Assembly (NCBI GenBank): GCA_030041275.1
Contig: JASHOE010000120.1
Coordinates: forward strand, 1-63,190
Reading direction: 5' to 3'
Source: Streptosporangiaceae bacterium
Lineage (GTDB): Bacteria; Actinomycetota; Actinomycetes; Streptosporangiales; Streptosporangiaceae
Length of the DNA: 63,190 nucleotides
Shown piece by piece: positions 40,885 to 48,061 of the stretch. Position 1 is the stretch's first letter; the number at the start of each line of letters is the position of its first letter. A program made the translations under genes and the position numbers. Under the pieces are notes generated by a model. That model searched no databases and was not told the origin of the DNA. It saw only the letters and a list, made by a program, of their open reading frames with translations.

Positions 40885-41325
40885 TCAGCTGGTGAGCAGG
40901 AGGATCCCTCCGGCAAGCAGCGACACGACTTTGACGGCCTCCAGGGCGATGTAAGCGTGGTGCGCGTGCGATCGAGGCGCGTCTTGTCCAGCCAGCACTG
41001 CGTCGGACCGACGGTTCAGCGGCCGCCGGACGACGATCAGCTGGACCGCCAGCACGGCAATGGCCACGGCGAGCACCGCCAGCGCGCTGGCGCGCGGCGG
41101 GTCCACGGCGACACTGACCACGATGGCCACGGCCAGGATCGCCTCGGCGATGTTGAGGGCGCGAAAGACGAGCCGGCCTATGCCGAGTCCGATGCGCAGC
41201 GTCACGTCCGGCGCGCGGAACTTCAGGGGCGCCTCGAGGAACGAGATGGCCAGGATCATCCCGAGCCAGACGAAGACAGCGGCCACCGCGACTGCCGTCG
41301 GCCCGGTCAGGGCTGGTCCGATCAT
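40885..41325 (-). CDS. Four-helix membrane protein
   Basis: A 146-residue membrane protein starting at ATG 41325 that overlaps the stop of the upstream regulator gene by three bases (ATGA). Segments AVAVAAVFVWLGMILAISFL, RALNIAEAILAVAIVVSV, ALAVLAVAIAVLAVQLIVV and VKVVSLLAGGILLL span the membrane, and there is a His-rich loop SHAHHAYIAL before the last. Translational coupling to the regulator suggests it is controlled with it. Function unknown. Confidence 0.75.
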   Translation of the reverse strand: MIGPALTGPTAVAVAAVFVWLGMILAISFLEAPLKFRAPDVTLRIGLGIGRLVFRALNIAEAILAVAIVVSVAVDPPRASALAVLAVAIAVLAVQLIVVRRPLNRRSDAVLAGQDAPRSHAHHAYIALEAVKVVSLLAGGILLLTS

Positions 41326-42026
41326 GACGCGGCCCCGGCCGCGGCGATATGCGCGACGCACAGGTCGGGCTCGGCGAACGGGTCCAGCCTGACCACGCTC
41401 ACCGGCGCCGCCCAGGTGGCCATCGCACCCTGCATCAGGCCAAGGTGAATCGGGCATACCACCTGGGCGCTGACTTCGGCCAGCTCCAGGAAGGGGCAAT
41501 GCCGCAGGCCCACCTGCACCTGGTCGGCGACCGCCCGGGTCTCGGGGGCGAAGCCCAGCTCGTCCAGCAGCGCGACGAGCCTGCCAACCGGCTCGGTCTC
41601 GTGTGCGGCTTCCGCCGCGCGACTCGGGCCGTCCTCGGCCCGGGCGAACGCGAGCCGGCGCCCGGCGGCGCGGCCCGCCTCGACGGCGCGCACGGCGGTG
41701 TCCGGGAGCAGGGCGAAACTGTCAGCGAGGATCCCGGCCAACAGCCCGTAACTTCGCCGGCCGGCCGGGTCCATCCGCCGCACCGCCTGATACAGCAGCG
41801 GCGGGCGCCCAGGGCCCTTGTGCTCGGGCGGTACCTGCTGAGCGCGGCCGCTGCTGACCAGAGTGTCCAGGTGAAACCGGACGGTGTTGGGGTGCACGCC
41901 GAGCGCGCTGGCGATCTCGGCGATGCTGAGTGGCGCCGCGGCGGCCCGCAGTATCCGCAGTACCTCCTGCTGACGGCCAGGTCGCATGGCGGCAGCGTGG
42001 GAGTCGTGAGCCGCCCGCCTCGCCAT
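41322..42026 (-). CDS. Winged-helix regulator with C-terminal cysteines (SufR/ArsR-like)
   Basis: A 234-residue regulator. The helix-turn-helix is EVLRILRAAAAPLSIAEIA with GVHPNTVRFHLDTLVSSG, and GPGRPPLLYQA forms the wing. The C-terminal half carries HCPFLELAE, VVCPIHLGLMQGAM and DLCVAHI: Cys-x13-Cys-x31-Cys with two close His residues, a plausible metal or iron-sulfur sensing site like that of SufR-type regulators. The start at ATG 42026 is five bases after the stop of a mini ferredoxin frame; ATG 41987 is an alternative. Coupled to the membrane protein downstream. Confidence 0.8.
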   Translation of the reverse strand: MARRAAHDSHAAAMRPGRQQEVLRILRAAAAPLSIAEIASALGVHPNTVRFHLDTLVSSGRAQQVPPEHKGPGRPPLLYQAVRRMDPAGRRSYGLLAGILADSFALLPDTAVRAVEAGRAAGRRLAFARAEDGPSRAAEAAHETEPVGRLVALLDELGFAPETRAVADQVQVGLRHCPFLELAEVSAQVVCPIHLGLMQGAMATWAAPVSVVRLDPFAEPDLCVAHIAAAGAAS

Positions 42027-42031
42027 GGCGG

Positions 42032-42181
42032 TCACGGCTGGTGCGCGGGTTCCTGCGCTGGCAAGCCGGCCACCAGCGGGGTGTCCACGCCCACGGCGCC
42101 TAGCTGGCTCGCACCGGGGCATTCGTCGACGCAGGCTCGGTCAAGGACATCCACACAGGGCTGCCCGATCACGTAGGTCAT
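42032..42181 (-). CDS. Truncated ferredoxin (49 residues)
   Basis: The frame begins MTYVIGQPCVDVLDRACVDE followed by CP, which is the N-terminus of actinobacterial 7Fe ferredoxins, with Cys9, Cys17 and Cys21. It then departs (GASQLGAVGVDTPLVAG) and stops, losing the fourth cluster-I ligand and all of cluster II; the family has about 105 residues. It has its own leaderless promoter (TAAACT at 42189-42194 on the minus strand, seven bases from the ATG) and immediately precedes the Cys-containing regulator. Either a pseudogene whose promoter and start are still used, or a short Cys peptide. Confidence 0.7.
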   Translation of the reverse strand: MTYVIGQPCVDVLDRACVDECPGASQLGAVGVDTPLVAGLPAQEPAHQP

Positions 42182-42189
42182 GGCCCAGA

Positions 42190-42216
42190 GTTTACACAAT
42201 CAGTGATTGTAGAAAC
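42190..42216 (-). promoter_or_regulatory. 27-bp dyad operator over the mini-ferredoxin/regulator promoter
   Basis: The inner part ACAATCA-g-TGATTGT (42196-42210) is perfect, and outer GTTT (42190-42193) and AAAC (42213-42216) extend the symmetry. It overlaps the TAAACT -10 element and the spacer of the leftward promoter, an ideal place for autorepression by the downstream regulator. Confidence 0.65.
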
Positions 42217-42339
42217 TCGGAGAGGTGAGTCACCATAGAGCGGGAACGCGGCGCACGGGCGCGACGTAGACGCGCGTTCGCTGCGCAAGCCGGAAGAGCG
42301 CCACGCGATCTTCGCCGCCGACGCGAGCGCCGGCCGCCA

Positions 42340-43290
42340 TCACGGGCGTCCCGGCCCGCCGTGGTCGGCCAGCGCTGCGCGGATGCTGCCGTCTGAATCA
42401 GCGAGCGCCTTCGCCGCCGCCTCCGGCTCGAGCCCGGAAAGCAGGCACAACAGTGCCAGCCGCAAGTCGCCGCCGCAGCGGGCCAGCTGAGCCCGGCACA
42501 CGCCTTCCTCGGCGCCGGTGGCCTCGATCAGGATCGTCAGCTGGCGCTCGCGCAACTTGGCGTTCGTGCCCGACAACGAGACCATCAGGTTGGAGAACGT
42601 CCGGCCCAGTCGCACCATCGCCGCCGTCGAGAGGGCGTTGAGCAGCAGCTTCTGCGCTGTGGCGGCCTTGAGCCTGGTAGATCCCGCGATCGCTTCCGGG
42701 CCGGTGTCCGCGATCACCATGTAATCCGCCAGGCCTGCCAGTGGTGCTGTCGGATTGCTGCTCACCAGCACGGTGACGGCCCCGGCCAGCCGGGCCGTGG
42801 TGAGTGCCCCCGCGACATAAGGCGTACGCCCGCTCGCGCTGATCCCCACCGCGACGTCGGCAGCCGACACCGACGCCGCGTCGCGCGCGCCGAGCGACGT
42901 GTCGTCCTCAGCATCCTCGACGGCGGTACCGAGCGCGCGGTCGCCGCCGGCGTGGTGGGCAATAAAGACGCCATGATCCAGTCCGAACGTCGGCACCACC
43001 TCGGCTGCGTCCAGCACGGCCATCCGGCCCGACGTGCCGGCCCCGAAGTAGTGCACCTGGCCGCCTGCGCGCACGCACTCGACGACCTTGTCGACAACCT
43101 GGGCAAGCACGGGCAGCGCCCTGGCGACCTCACCGGCGACCGTCGCGTCCTCGGCGTTCAGCAGCCGCAGGACCTCTTCAGTCGACACGATGTCGATATC
43201 CGCCGTCCGGGGGTTGCGCTGCTCGGTGCGCGAGGCTGCCCGCGGCGCATTCAGTACGTCGGGATCGTCCGACTGCGTTTCTGCTGACAC
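42340..43290 (-). CDS. murQ: N-acetylmuramic acid 6-phosphate etherase
   Basis: A 316-residue SIS-domain protein. ISTEEVLRLLNAED-like start (DIVSTEEVLRLLNAEDATVA), VHYFGAGTSGRMAVLDAAEVVPTFG (~80-105), ISASGRTPYVAGAL and the C-terminal KLRERQLTILIEATG match MurQ. The enzyme splits the lactyl ether of MurNAc-6-phosphate, giving GlcNAc-6-phosphate and D-lactate, the committing step of muramic acid recycling. GTG 43290 with GGAGGAGGGG upstream is the start. It is divergent from the GNAT-nagZ operon, and its -35 lies inside the shared dyad. Confidence 0.92.
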   Translation of the reverse strand: MSAETQSDDPDVLNAPRAASRTEQRNPRTADIDIVSTEEVLRLLNAEDATVAGEVARALPVLAQVVDKVVECVRAGGQVHYFGAGTSGRMAVLDAAEVVPTFGLDHGVFIAHHAGGDRALGTAVEDAEDDTSLGARDAASVSAADVAVGISASGRTPYVAGALTTARLAGAVTVLVSSNPTAPLAGLADYMVIADTGPEAIAGSTRLKAATAQKLLLNALSTAAMVRLGRTFSNLMVSLSGTNAKLRERQLTILIEATGAEEGVCRAQLARCGGDLRLALLCLLSGLEPEAAAKALADSDGSIRAALADHGGPGRP

Positions 43291-43421
43291 CAGCCCCCTC
43301 CTCCGCCGCCCATGCGCAGCGCTGGCAGCACGGGCCGCAGGCCCGAGACCGTGGCGCGCCGCCCGGATCCTGCTGTGTCCGGCCGCCAGCGGATAGGAGC
43401 TGTCTCCAACGCTGTGTAGTA

Positions 43422-43464
43422 AATATCCATGCTCACTTGTTTCAATGTCAATAACTGACATAAT
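43422..43464. promoter_or_regulatory. Divergent promoters of murQ and nagZ operon with shared operator
   Basis: ATGTCA-ataac-TGACAT (43445-43461) is a perfect 6-5-6 dyad. Leftward, TTGACA (43446-43451, minus strand) and GATATT (43422-43427), 18 bases apart, drive murQ. Rightward, TTGTTT (43437-43442) and CATAAT (43459-43464) lead to the GTG at 43472 seven bases later. The dyad therefore covers the murQ -35 and the -10 of the other promoter. Confidence 0.7.
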
Positions 43465-43471
43465 CGTGCCT

Positions 43472-44365
43472 GTGATCATCCGGTCAGTCGCGGCCGCCGA
43501 TCTGGCCCGTATCCAGCACATATGCGAGGAAGTGCTCGATCTTGAGCCAGATCCCAGCGATCTTCCGGCGATCCTCGCGGGCTCGGACGGGCGTTTCGGA
43601 GTGGTCGCAGAGGCCGCCGGTGACATCATCGGCTGTTGCTACGGAAGCCTAAGATCCACATCGCGCGAGGGGCTCACTGGGCACGTCGATCTCCTTGCCG
43701 TGGCCCGGTGGGCGGCGGGCAACGGCGCCGGCCTGATGCTGCTGACCCACATGGAAGAATTGCTGGCTGACCGCGGCGCCGCCAGCGTCGCCCTGGCCGG
43801 CAATCCGCCCGTGTACCTGTGGCCGGGAGTCGACGCCCGGTACACGGTGATGACGTGCCTCGCCGCTCGGGCAGGATACGAGCGCTACGCGGAGGCGGTG
43901 GACATGGCCGTGGAATTGCGGGCCACCGACCTCGATTGCCGGCCGGACACGACTCGACTCGCGGACGCCGGAGTGACGGTCAGGCGCGCCGAGGGAACGG
44001 AGTCAGAGCGACTCGTGACGTGGCTTCGCGACGGTCCGTGGGGTCAGTCGAGCTGGCCGGCCGAGGTGGCGGCGACGCTCGCGCGCCAGCCGGCAGGCTG
44101 CCACGTGGCGTGCCGCGGCGACACCTACGTCGGGTTCGCGTGCCATGGAAGTGTCCGGCGCGGCTGGTTCGGGCCCATGGGGACGCTCGAGCACGAACGC
44201 GGGCACGGTATCGGGTCGGCCCTGCTTCGATGCTGCCTGTCCGACATGAAAGCGGCAGGCCTGCCGACAGCGAGGATCGGCTGGGTTGGCCCCGTCGAGT
44301 TCTATGCCCGCAGCGTCGGCGCTCGGATCGAGCGGATCTACTGGCTCTACCGCAGGGCGCGGTGA
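43472..44365 (+). CDS. Tandem GNAT acetyltransferase in recycling cluster
   Basis: A 297-residue protein with two GNAT-fold halves. The second half has the acetyl-CoA loop in ERGHGIGSALLRCCLSDMKA (~245-265) followed by FYARSVGARIERIYWLY; the first half is degenerate (LLAVARWAAGNGAGLMLL). The GTG at 43472 (MIIRSVAAADL) follows a CATAAT -10 by seven bases and is probably leaderless; a longer frame from 43445 would run through the operator. First gene of the operon, one base before nagZ. By context it may acetylate an amino sugar or muropeptide, which is inference. Confidence 0.8.
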   Translation: MIIRSVAAADLARIQHICEEVLDLEPDPSDLPAILAGSDGRFGVVAEAAGDIIGCCYGSLRSTSREGLTGHVDLLAVARWAAGNGAGLMLLTHMEELLADRGAASVALAGNPPVYLWPGVDARYTVMTCLAARAGYERYAEAVDMAVELRATDLDCRPDTTRLADAGVTVRRAEGTESERLVTWLRDGPWGQSSWPAEVAATLARQPAGCHVACRGDTYVGFACHGSVRRGWFGPMGTLEHERGHGIGSALLRCCLSDMKAAGLPTARIGWVGPVEFYARSVGARIERIYWLYRRAR

Positions 44366-44366
44366 G

Positions 44367-45842
44367 ATGACGACCACGCCCGGCATCGACGGCTGCCTGC
44401 TCGCCCGGTTTGACGGGCCGATGCCACCGTCGTGGCTGCGCCGCTGGCTCGACGCTGGCCTGGCCGGGGTCGTGCTCTTCGCAGGCAACATCGCCGGGGC
44501 CGGCCAGCTGCCTGCCCTCGTGGCACAGCTGCGAGAGCACAACCCGGACGTGCTCATCGCCGTGGACGAGGAGGGCGGCGTCGTCACCCGGATCGAGGCG
44601 GCCAGCGGGTCGTCGTATCCGGGCAACGCCGCGCTCGGCGCCATCGATGAGGTGACGCTGACCGGCCGGGTAGCCACGAGCATCGGCGCGATGCTCGCCA
44701 GCAGTGGCCTGAACCTGAACCTGGCGCCAGTCGCCGACCTCGACGCCAGTCTGGCCAATCCGGTCATCGGCGTGCGGTCGTTCGGGGCTGACCCAAAACG
44801 AGTAGCGGCGCATACCGCGGCCTTCGTGACTGGTGTGCAGGACAGCGCCGTCGCCGCGTGCGCCAAGCATTTCCCCGGCCATGGCCGGTCCGCAGCTGAC
44901 TCGCATCAGGAACTTCCCGCCGTGCCTGCCACGCTGCCGCAGTTGCGCGCCACCGACCTGGTGCCCTTCCGCGCGGCGATTGACGCGGGCGTCCGGTCCG
45001 TCATGACGGCGCACGTCGTGTACTCCGCGATCGACAGCGTGCCCGCCACGCTGTCGCGCCGGATCCTCCGCGGCGTGCTGCGCGACGAGCTTGGCTTCGA
45101 TGGCGTGATCATCACCGACGCGCTGGACATGGCCGCGATCGGTGATGGCCGGGATCGAGCGGCCGGAGCGGTGGCTGCGCTCGCGGCGGGTGCGGATCTG
45201 CTGACGCTGCCGGCCGCACCGGCGGCCCAGCGACGGGCCGCCGACGCGCTCACGGCGGCCCTCGACGCTGGCGAGCTGAGCCAGCAGCGGGTGGCTGATG
45301 CTGCAGCCCGGGTCGCGGCGCTGGCGAAGTGGGTCGGCCCGGTTCCCGGTGGCGCCCTGAACCCGGAGCTCGGCGCGGGCGCTGCGCGACGGGCCTTGCT
45401 CGCTCTCGGCGTGTCCCCGTTGACCGCACCGCCGTTCGTCCTCGACGCGGGCGGCCGGATGAGCGTCCTGCTCGACGACTCAGCCGCCAGCCTGCTCGGC
45501 GTGCTGCGCGACCGGCTGCCAGGAACCCTCGGTGTGCGACTGACCGAACCGCCCGCATCCGCCTGGCTGGACGCCCAGCTCGCCGTCGCTGTCGGACGGC
45601 CGCTGGTGGTGGTCGTGCGCGACGCGCACTGGCACGACTGGCAGCGGGACCTGCTGCGCAGGGCGCTGGCCGCGCGGCCCGACGCGCTCGTGGTCGGCAC
45701 GGGCACCGTGCACGACCTGGCGCTCGCCGGCCGGGCCTACCTTGGTACCCGCGGCGCGAGCAGGGCGAGCCTGACGGCGGCAGCCGACCTGCTGGCCGGC
45801 CAGCTGGCACCGGAACGGAGCACACATGGTCTCGGCCGCTGA
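44367..45842 (+). CDS. nagZ: Beta-N-acetylglucosaminidase, GH3, cytoplasmic
   Basis: A 491-residue family 3 glycosidase. K167-H168-FPGHG with the acid/base dyad D178-S-H180 and nucleophile D251 (IITDALDM) define NagZ rather than plant-type GH3 enzymes. It removes GlcNAc from GlcNAc-MurNAc (or anhydroMurNAc) peptides. The N-terminus MTTTPGIDGCLLARFDGPMP has no signal peptide, unlike secreted Bacillus NagZ, so it acts inside the cell. A C-terminal ~130-residue domain resembles the second domain of two-domain NagZ enzymes. Its end overlaps the next gene by 17 bp. Confidence 0.9.
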   Translation: MTTTPGIDGCLLARFDGPMPPSWLRRWLDAGLAGVVLFAGNIAGAGQLPALVAQLREHNPDVLIAVDEEGGVVTRIEAASGSSYPGNAALGAIDEVTLTGRVATSIGAMLASSGLNLNLAPVADLDASLANPVIGVRSFGADPKRVAAHTAAFVTGVQDSAVAACAKHFPGHGRSAADSHQELPAVPATLPQLRATDLVPFRAAIDAGVRSVMTAHVVYSAIDSVPATLSRRILRGVLRDELGFDGVIITDALDMAAIGDGRDRAAGAVAALAAGADLLTLPAAPAAQRRAADALTAALDAGELSQQRVADAAARVAALAKWVGPVPGGALNPELGAGAARRALLALGVSPLTAPPFVLDAGGRMSVLLDDSAASLLGVLRDRLPGTLGVRLTEPPASAWLDAQLAVAVGRPLVVVVRDAHWHDWQRDLLRRALAARPDALVVGTGTVHDLALAGRAYLGTRGASRASLTAAADLLAGQLAPERSTHGLGR

Positions 45843-46932
45843 CGTGATCGACGATGCAGTCGCGCGCGGCGTGATTCCCGGCGCCGTGCTCGCCGCGGGC
45901 ATCGGCAGTCCGCAGCCGGTGCTGCTTCATGTCGCGGGCGATGCGCAGCGCGACGCAGACGCTCGCCGGCCGATGTCCGCCTGCACCATCTTCGATCTCG
46001 CGTCGCTGACGAAGGTGATCGCGACGCTGCCGTGCGTGCTGCGCTTCGTCGCCGACGGTGAGGTGGGTCTCGACGACCCAGCGTGCCGGTTCTTGCCCGC
46101 CTTCGCTCGTAGTGGCGACGACAGCACGGGCAAGGACCGGGTAACCCTCCGGCACCTGCTGACCCATACCTCCGGCCTGCCTGATTGCCGGAGGTACTAC
46201 GAGTTCCTGCACGACCCGGCGGGCATCCGCGCCGCCGCGCTGTCCGAGCCGCTGGTCAGCCCGCCAGGCAGCGTGGTGCGCTACTCGGACGTGGGCTTCA
46301 TCGTGCTCGGCGAGCTGTGCGCGTCGGTGGCCGGGTGCGGACTCGGGCACCTTGTCCGGGAGCTGGTGTGCACCCCGCTCGGCATGGCGGACACCGGATA
46401 TCAACCCGCCCCGGCGGCGGCCGGCCGGATCGCGTCGACCGAGCGAGTGCGGGATGCGGCGAAGACGGGAGTCGTGCACGACGAGAACGCCGAGGCGCTC
46501 GGCGGAGTGGCAGGCCATGCCGGCCTGTTCGGCACTGCCGCCGATCTGGCGTGCTACGCGACCGCGTGGGCGTGCGCGGGGAGCAAGCAGGCAACCGCCA
46601 TGCGGCTGCCGGGCTGGTTGCGCGGGGACGCGCTGACCTGCCAGACCGAGGGCCTGGCCGGCGCGGATAACGCCCAAGGCCGCCGGGGCCTGGGCTGGGG
46701 CCTTCGCGGGGATCGCTGGGACAACATGGGTGACGGGTGGCCCGACAGCGGCGCGGGGCACACCGGGTTCACGGGCACCAGCGTGTCGGTAGACCCGCAG
46801 AGCGGCATGTGGGTGGTGCTGCTGACGAACGCCGTCCACTTCGGGCGCGGTCGCGAGCACTCGGTGGTCGGCCTCCGCAAGCGTGTTCACGCCCTCGTGG
46901 CCGCGACGCTGCTCGCCAGCGTCGTACAGTGA
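45826..46932 (+). CDS. Serine hydrolase of beta-lactamase family (AmiE-like)
   Basis: A 368-residue penicillin-binding/beta-lactamase-fold hydrolase. The catalytic motifs are S60-L-T-K63 (FDLASLTKV), Y153-S-D155 (VRYSDVG) and the third box GHTGFTG near residue 310. There is no signal peptide. Its position matches Bacillus AmiE (YbbE), a member of this fold that removes the peptide stem from MurNAc and is encoded beside NagZ and MurQ; a muropeptide amidase or esterase role is therefore the best guess. It overlaps nagZ by 17 bp, implying coupled translation. Confidence 0.82.
   Translation: MVSAADVIDDAVARGVIPGAVLAAGIGSPQPVLLHVAGDAQRDADARRPMSACTIFDLASLTKVIATLPCVLRFVADGEVGLDDPACRFLPAFARSGDDSTGKDRVTLRHLLTHTSGLPDCRRYYEFLHDPAGIRAAALSEPLVSPPGSVVRYSDVGFIVLGELCASVAGCGLGHLVRELVCTPLGMADTGYQPAPAAAGRIASTERVRDAAKTGVVHDENAEALGGVAGHAGLFGTAADLACYATAWACAGSKQATAMRLPGWLRGDALTCQTEGLAGADNAQGRRGLGWGLRGDRWDNMGDGWPDSGAGHTGFTGTSVSVDPQSGMWVVLLTNAVHFGRGREHSVVGLRKRVHALVAATLLASVVQ
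46925..46930 (+). promoter_or_regulatory. -10 box of leaderless regulator gene
   Basis: TACAGT, at the very end of the hydrolase gene, is six bases before the ATG at 46937, which has no ribosome site. Confidence 0.5.
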
Positions 46933-46936
46933 CGCC

Positions 46937-47839
46937 ATGCCGCAACCGCCGCGGCGCCTGCCGTCGCTCGACGCATCGGCGCACACGCCAGAGACGTTGC
47001 TCGCGCACGTGCGCGCGCTGATGCCCAATCTCGCCCCGGCCGAGCGGCGCGTCGCTGCCGCGGTCGTGAATGATCCCGCGAGTACGGCGGCCAAGACCAT
47101 CTCCGAGCTGGCCGCCCAGTGCTTTACCTCAGGTGCCACCGTGATCCGGTTCTGCCGGGCCATGGGGTTCGACGGCTACCCCGAGCTACGGCTGGCCCTG
47201 GCCGCCGCCGCGCAGGCAGCGAACACCCGGATGGAGGGCGAGGTCGGCAGCGATATCGGACCACGCGACTCGCTGACCGAGATCATCAAGAAGATTACCT
47301 ATGCGGATGCCAAGGCGGTCGAGGAGACCGGGGCCCAGTTGCAGCCCGAGCCCCTCAGCGCGGTCGTGGACGTCGTCGTCAAGGCCCGGCGGGTCGATAT
47401 CTACGGCGTCGGCGCGAGCGCCTTTGTCGGCATGGACCTGCAGCAGAAGCTGCACAGGATCGGCCACATGGTCTACGCGTGGCCAGACCCGCACAGCGCG
47501 GTGACCTCGGCAGCGTTGCTAGGCCCCCAGGACGTGGCCATCGGCATCTCGCACACCGGCACCACCGAGGACACGATTGCGAGCCTGGCCGAGGCTAAGC
47601 GGCAGCGCGCGGTCACCGTGGCCATCACGAACTTTCCCGGCTCGCCTATCGCCGCGGTGGCCGACCACGTGCTCACCACCGCGGCGCGGGAGACCACGTT
47701 CCGCTCTGGCGCCATGGCTAGCAGGATCGCCGCGCTCACGGTGGTCGACTGCCTGTTCGTCGCCGTCGCTCAGCGCAACTACAAGCAGACCATGCGTGCG
47801 CTGGAGCGGACCTACGCGGCCGTGCAGGCCCGGCGCTAA
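46937..47839 (+). CDS. RpiR/MurR-type regulator
   Basis: A 300-residue regulator with an N-terminal HTH_6 domain (LAPAERRVAAAVVNDPASTA, ISELAAQCFTSGATVIRFCR) and a C-terminal SIS sugar-phosphate-binding domain (DIYGVGASAFVGMDLQQKL, IGISHTGTTEDTI). Homologues such as MurR sense MurNAc-6-phosphate and control recycling genes. The TACAGT box just inside the previous gene may give it a separate leaderless transcript besides operon read-through. It probably binds the dyad at 43445-43461 and sites upstream of the transporter. Confidence 0.9.
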   Translation: MPQPPRRLPSLDASAHTPETLLAHVRALMPNLAPAERRVAAAVVNDPASTAAKTISELAAQCFTSGATVIRFCRAMGFDGYPELRLALAAAAQAANTRMEGEVGSDIGPRDSLTEIIKKITYADAKAVEETGAQLQPEPLSAVVDVVVKARRVDIYGVGASAFVGMDLQQKLHRIGHMVYAWPDPHSAVTSAALLGPQDVAIGISHTGTTEDTIASLAEAKRQRAVTVAITNFPGSPIAAVADHVLTTAARETTFRSGAMASRIAALTVVDCLFVAVAQRNYKQTMRALERTYAAVQARR

Positions 47840-47907
47840 CCGGACCAGTGGCTGATCGCCGCGCCCCTGCGCCGGCGACCGATGTCTAGCTAACGTGTTA
47901 ATAACGT

Positions 47908-47952
47908 ACAACATGTTGTCTATTGACGAAAGATGACGTGCGTCCGTAATAT
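47908..47952 (+). promoter_or_regulatory. Promoter and palindrome of the ABC importer operon
   Basis: TTGACG (47923-47928), 18 bases, TAATAT (47947-47952) is a near-consensus housekeeping promoter. ACAACATGTTGT (47908-47919) is a perfect 12-bp palindrome just upstream of the -35, and TATTGAC (47921-47927) repeats the half-site TATTGAC of the murQ operator. A ~100-base leader follows to the ATG at 48062. Confidence 0.65.
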
Positions 47953-48061
47953 TTTTTCACGTTCACAGCCCACTAGGCGGCCTGCGCGGAAGCCCTCAGG
48001 GACCGGGCAAGGTGCGCCGCCCGCCCTGTGCCGTAGCCCTCGTTGTCAGAGCAGGTGTCTC

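Noticed and set aside
42226..42339. Short plus-strand coding-like stretch (RKPEERHAIFAADASAG) beside murQ
   Set aside because: Third positions look coding, but the segment is about 25 residues long, has no start or stop of its own and matches nothing I recognise.
43445..43471. ATG at 43445 as the GNAT start
   Set aside because: It lies within the operator and before the -10 box CATAAT; the GNAT fold begins at MIIRSVAAADL from GTG 43472.
45250..47163. 637-codon minus-strand frame opposite nagZ, the hydrolase gene and the regulator gene
   Set aside because: It crosses three well-supported genes and contains no recognisable domain.
47908..47919. ACAACATGTTGT as a site-specific recombination or att site
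   Set aside because: No integrase and no second copy; its place just upstream of a near-consensus -35 fits a regulator site better.
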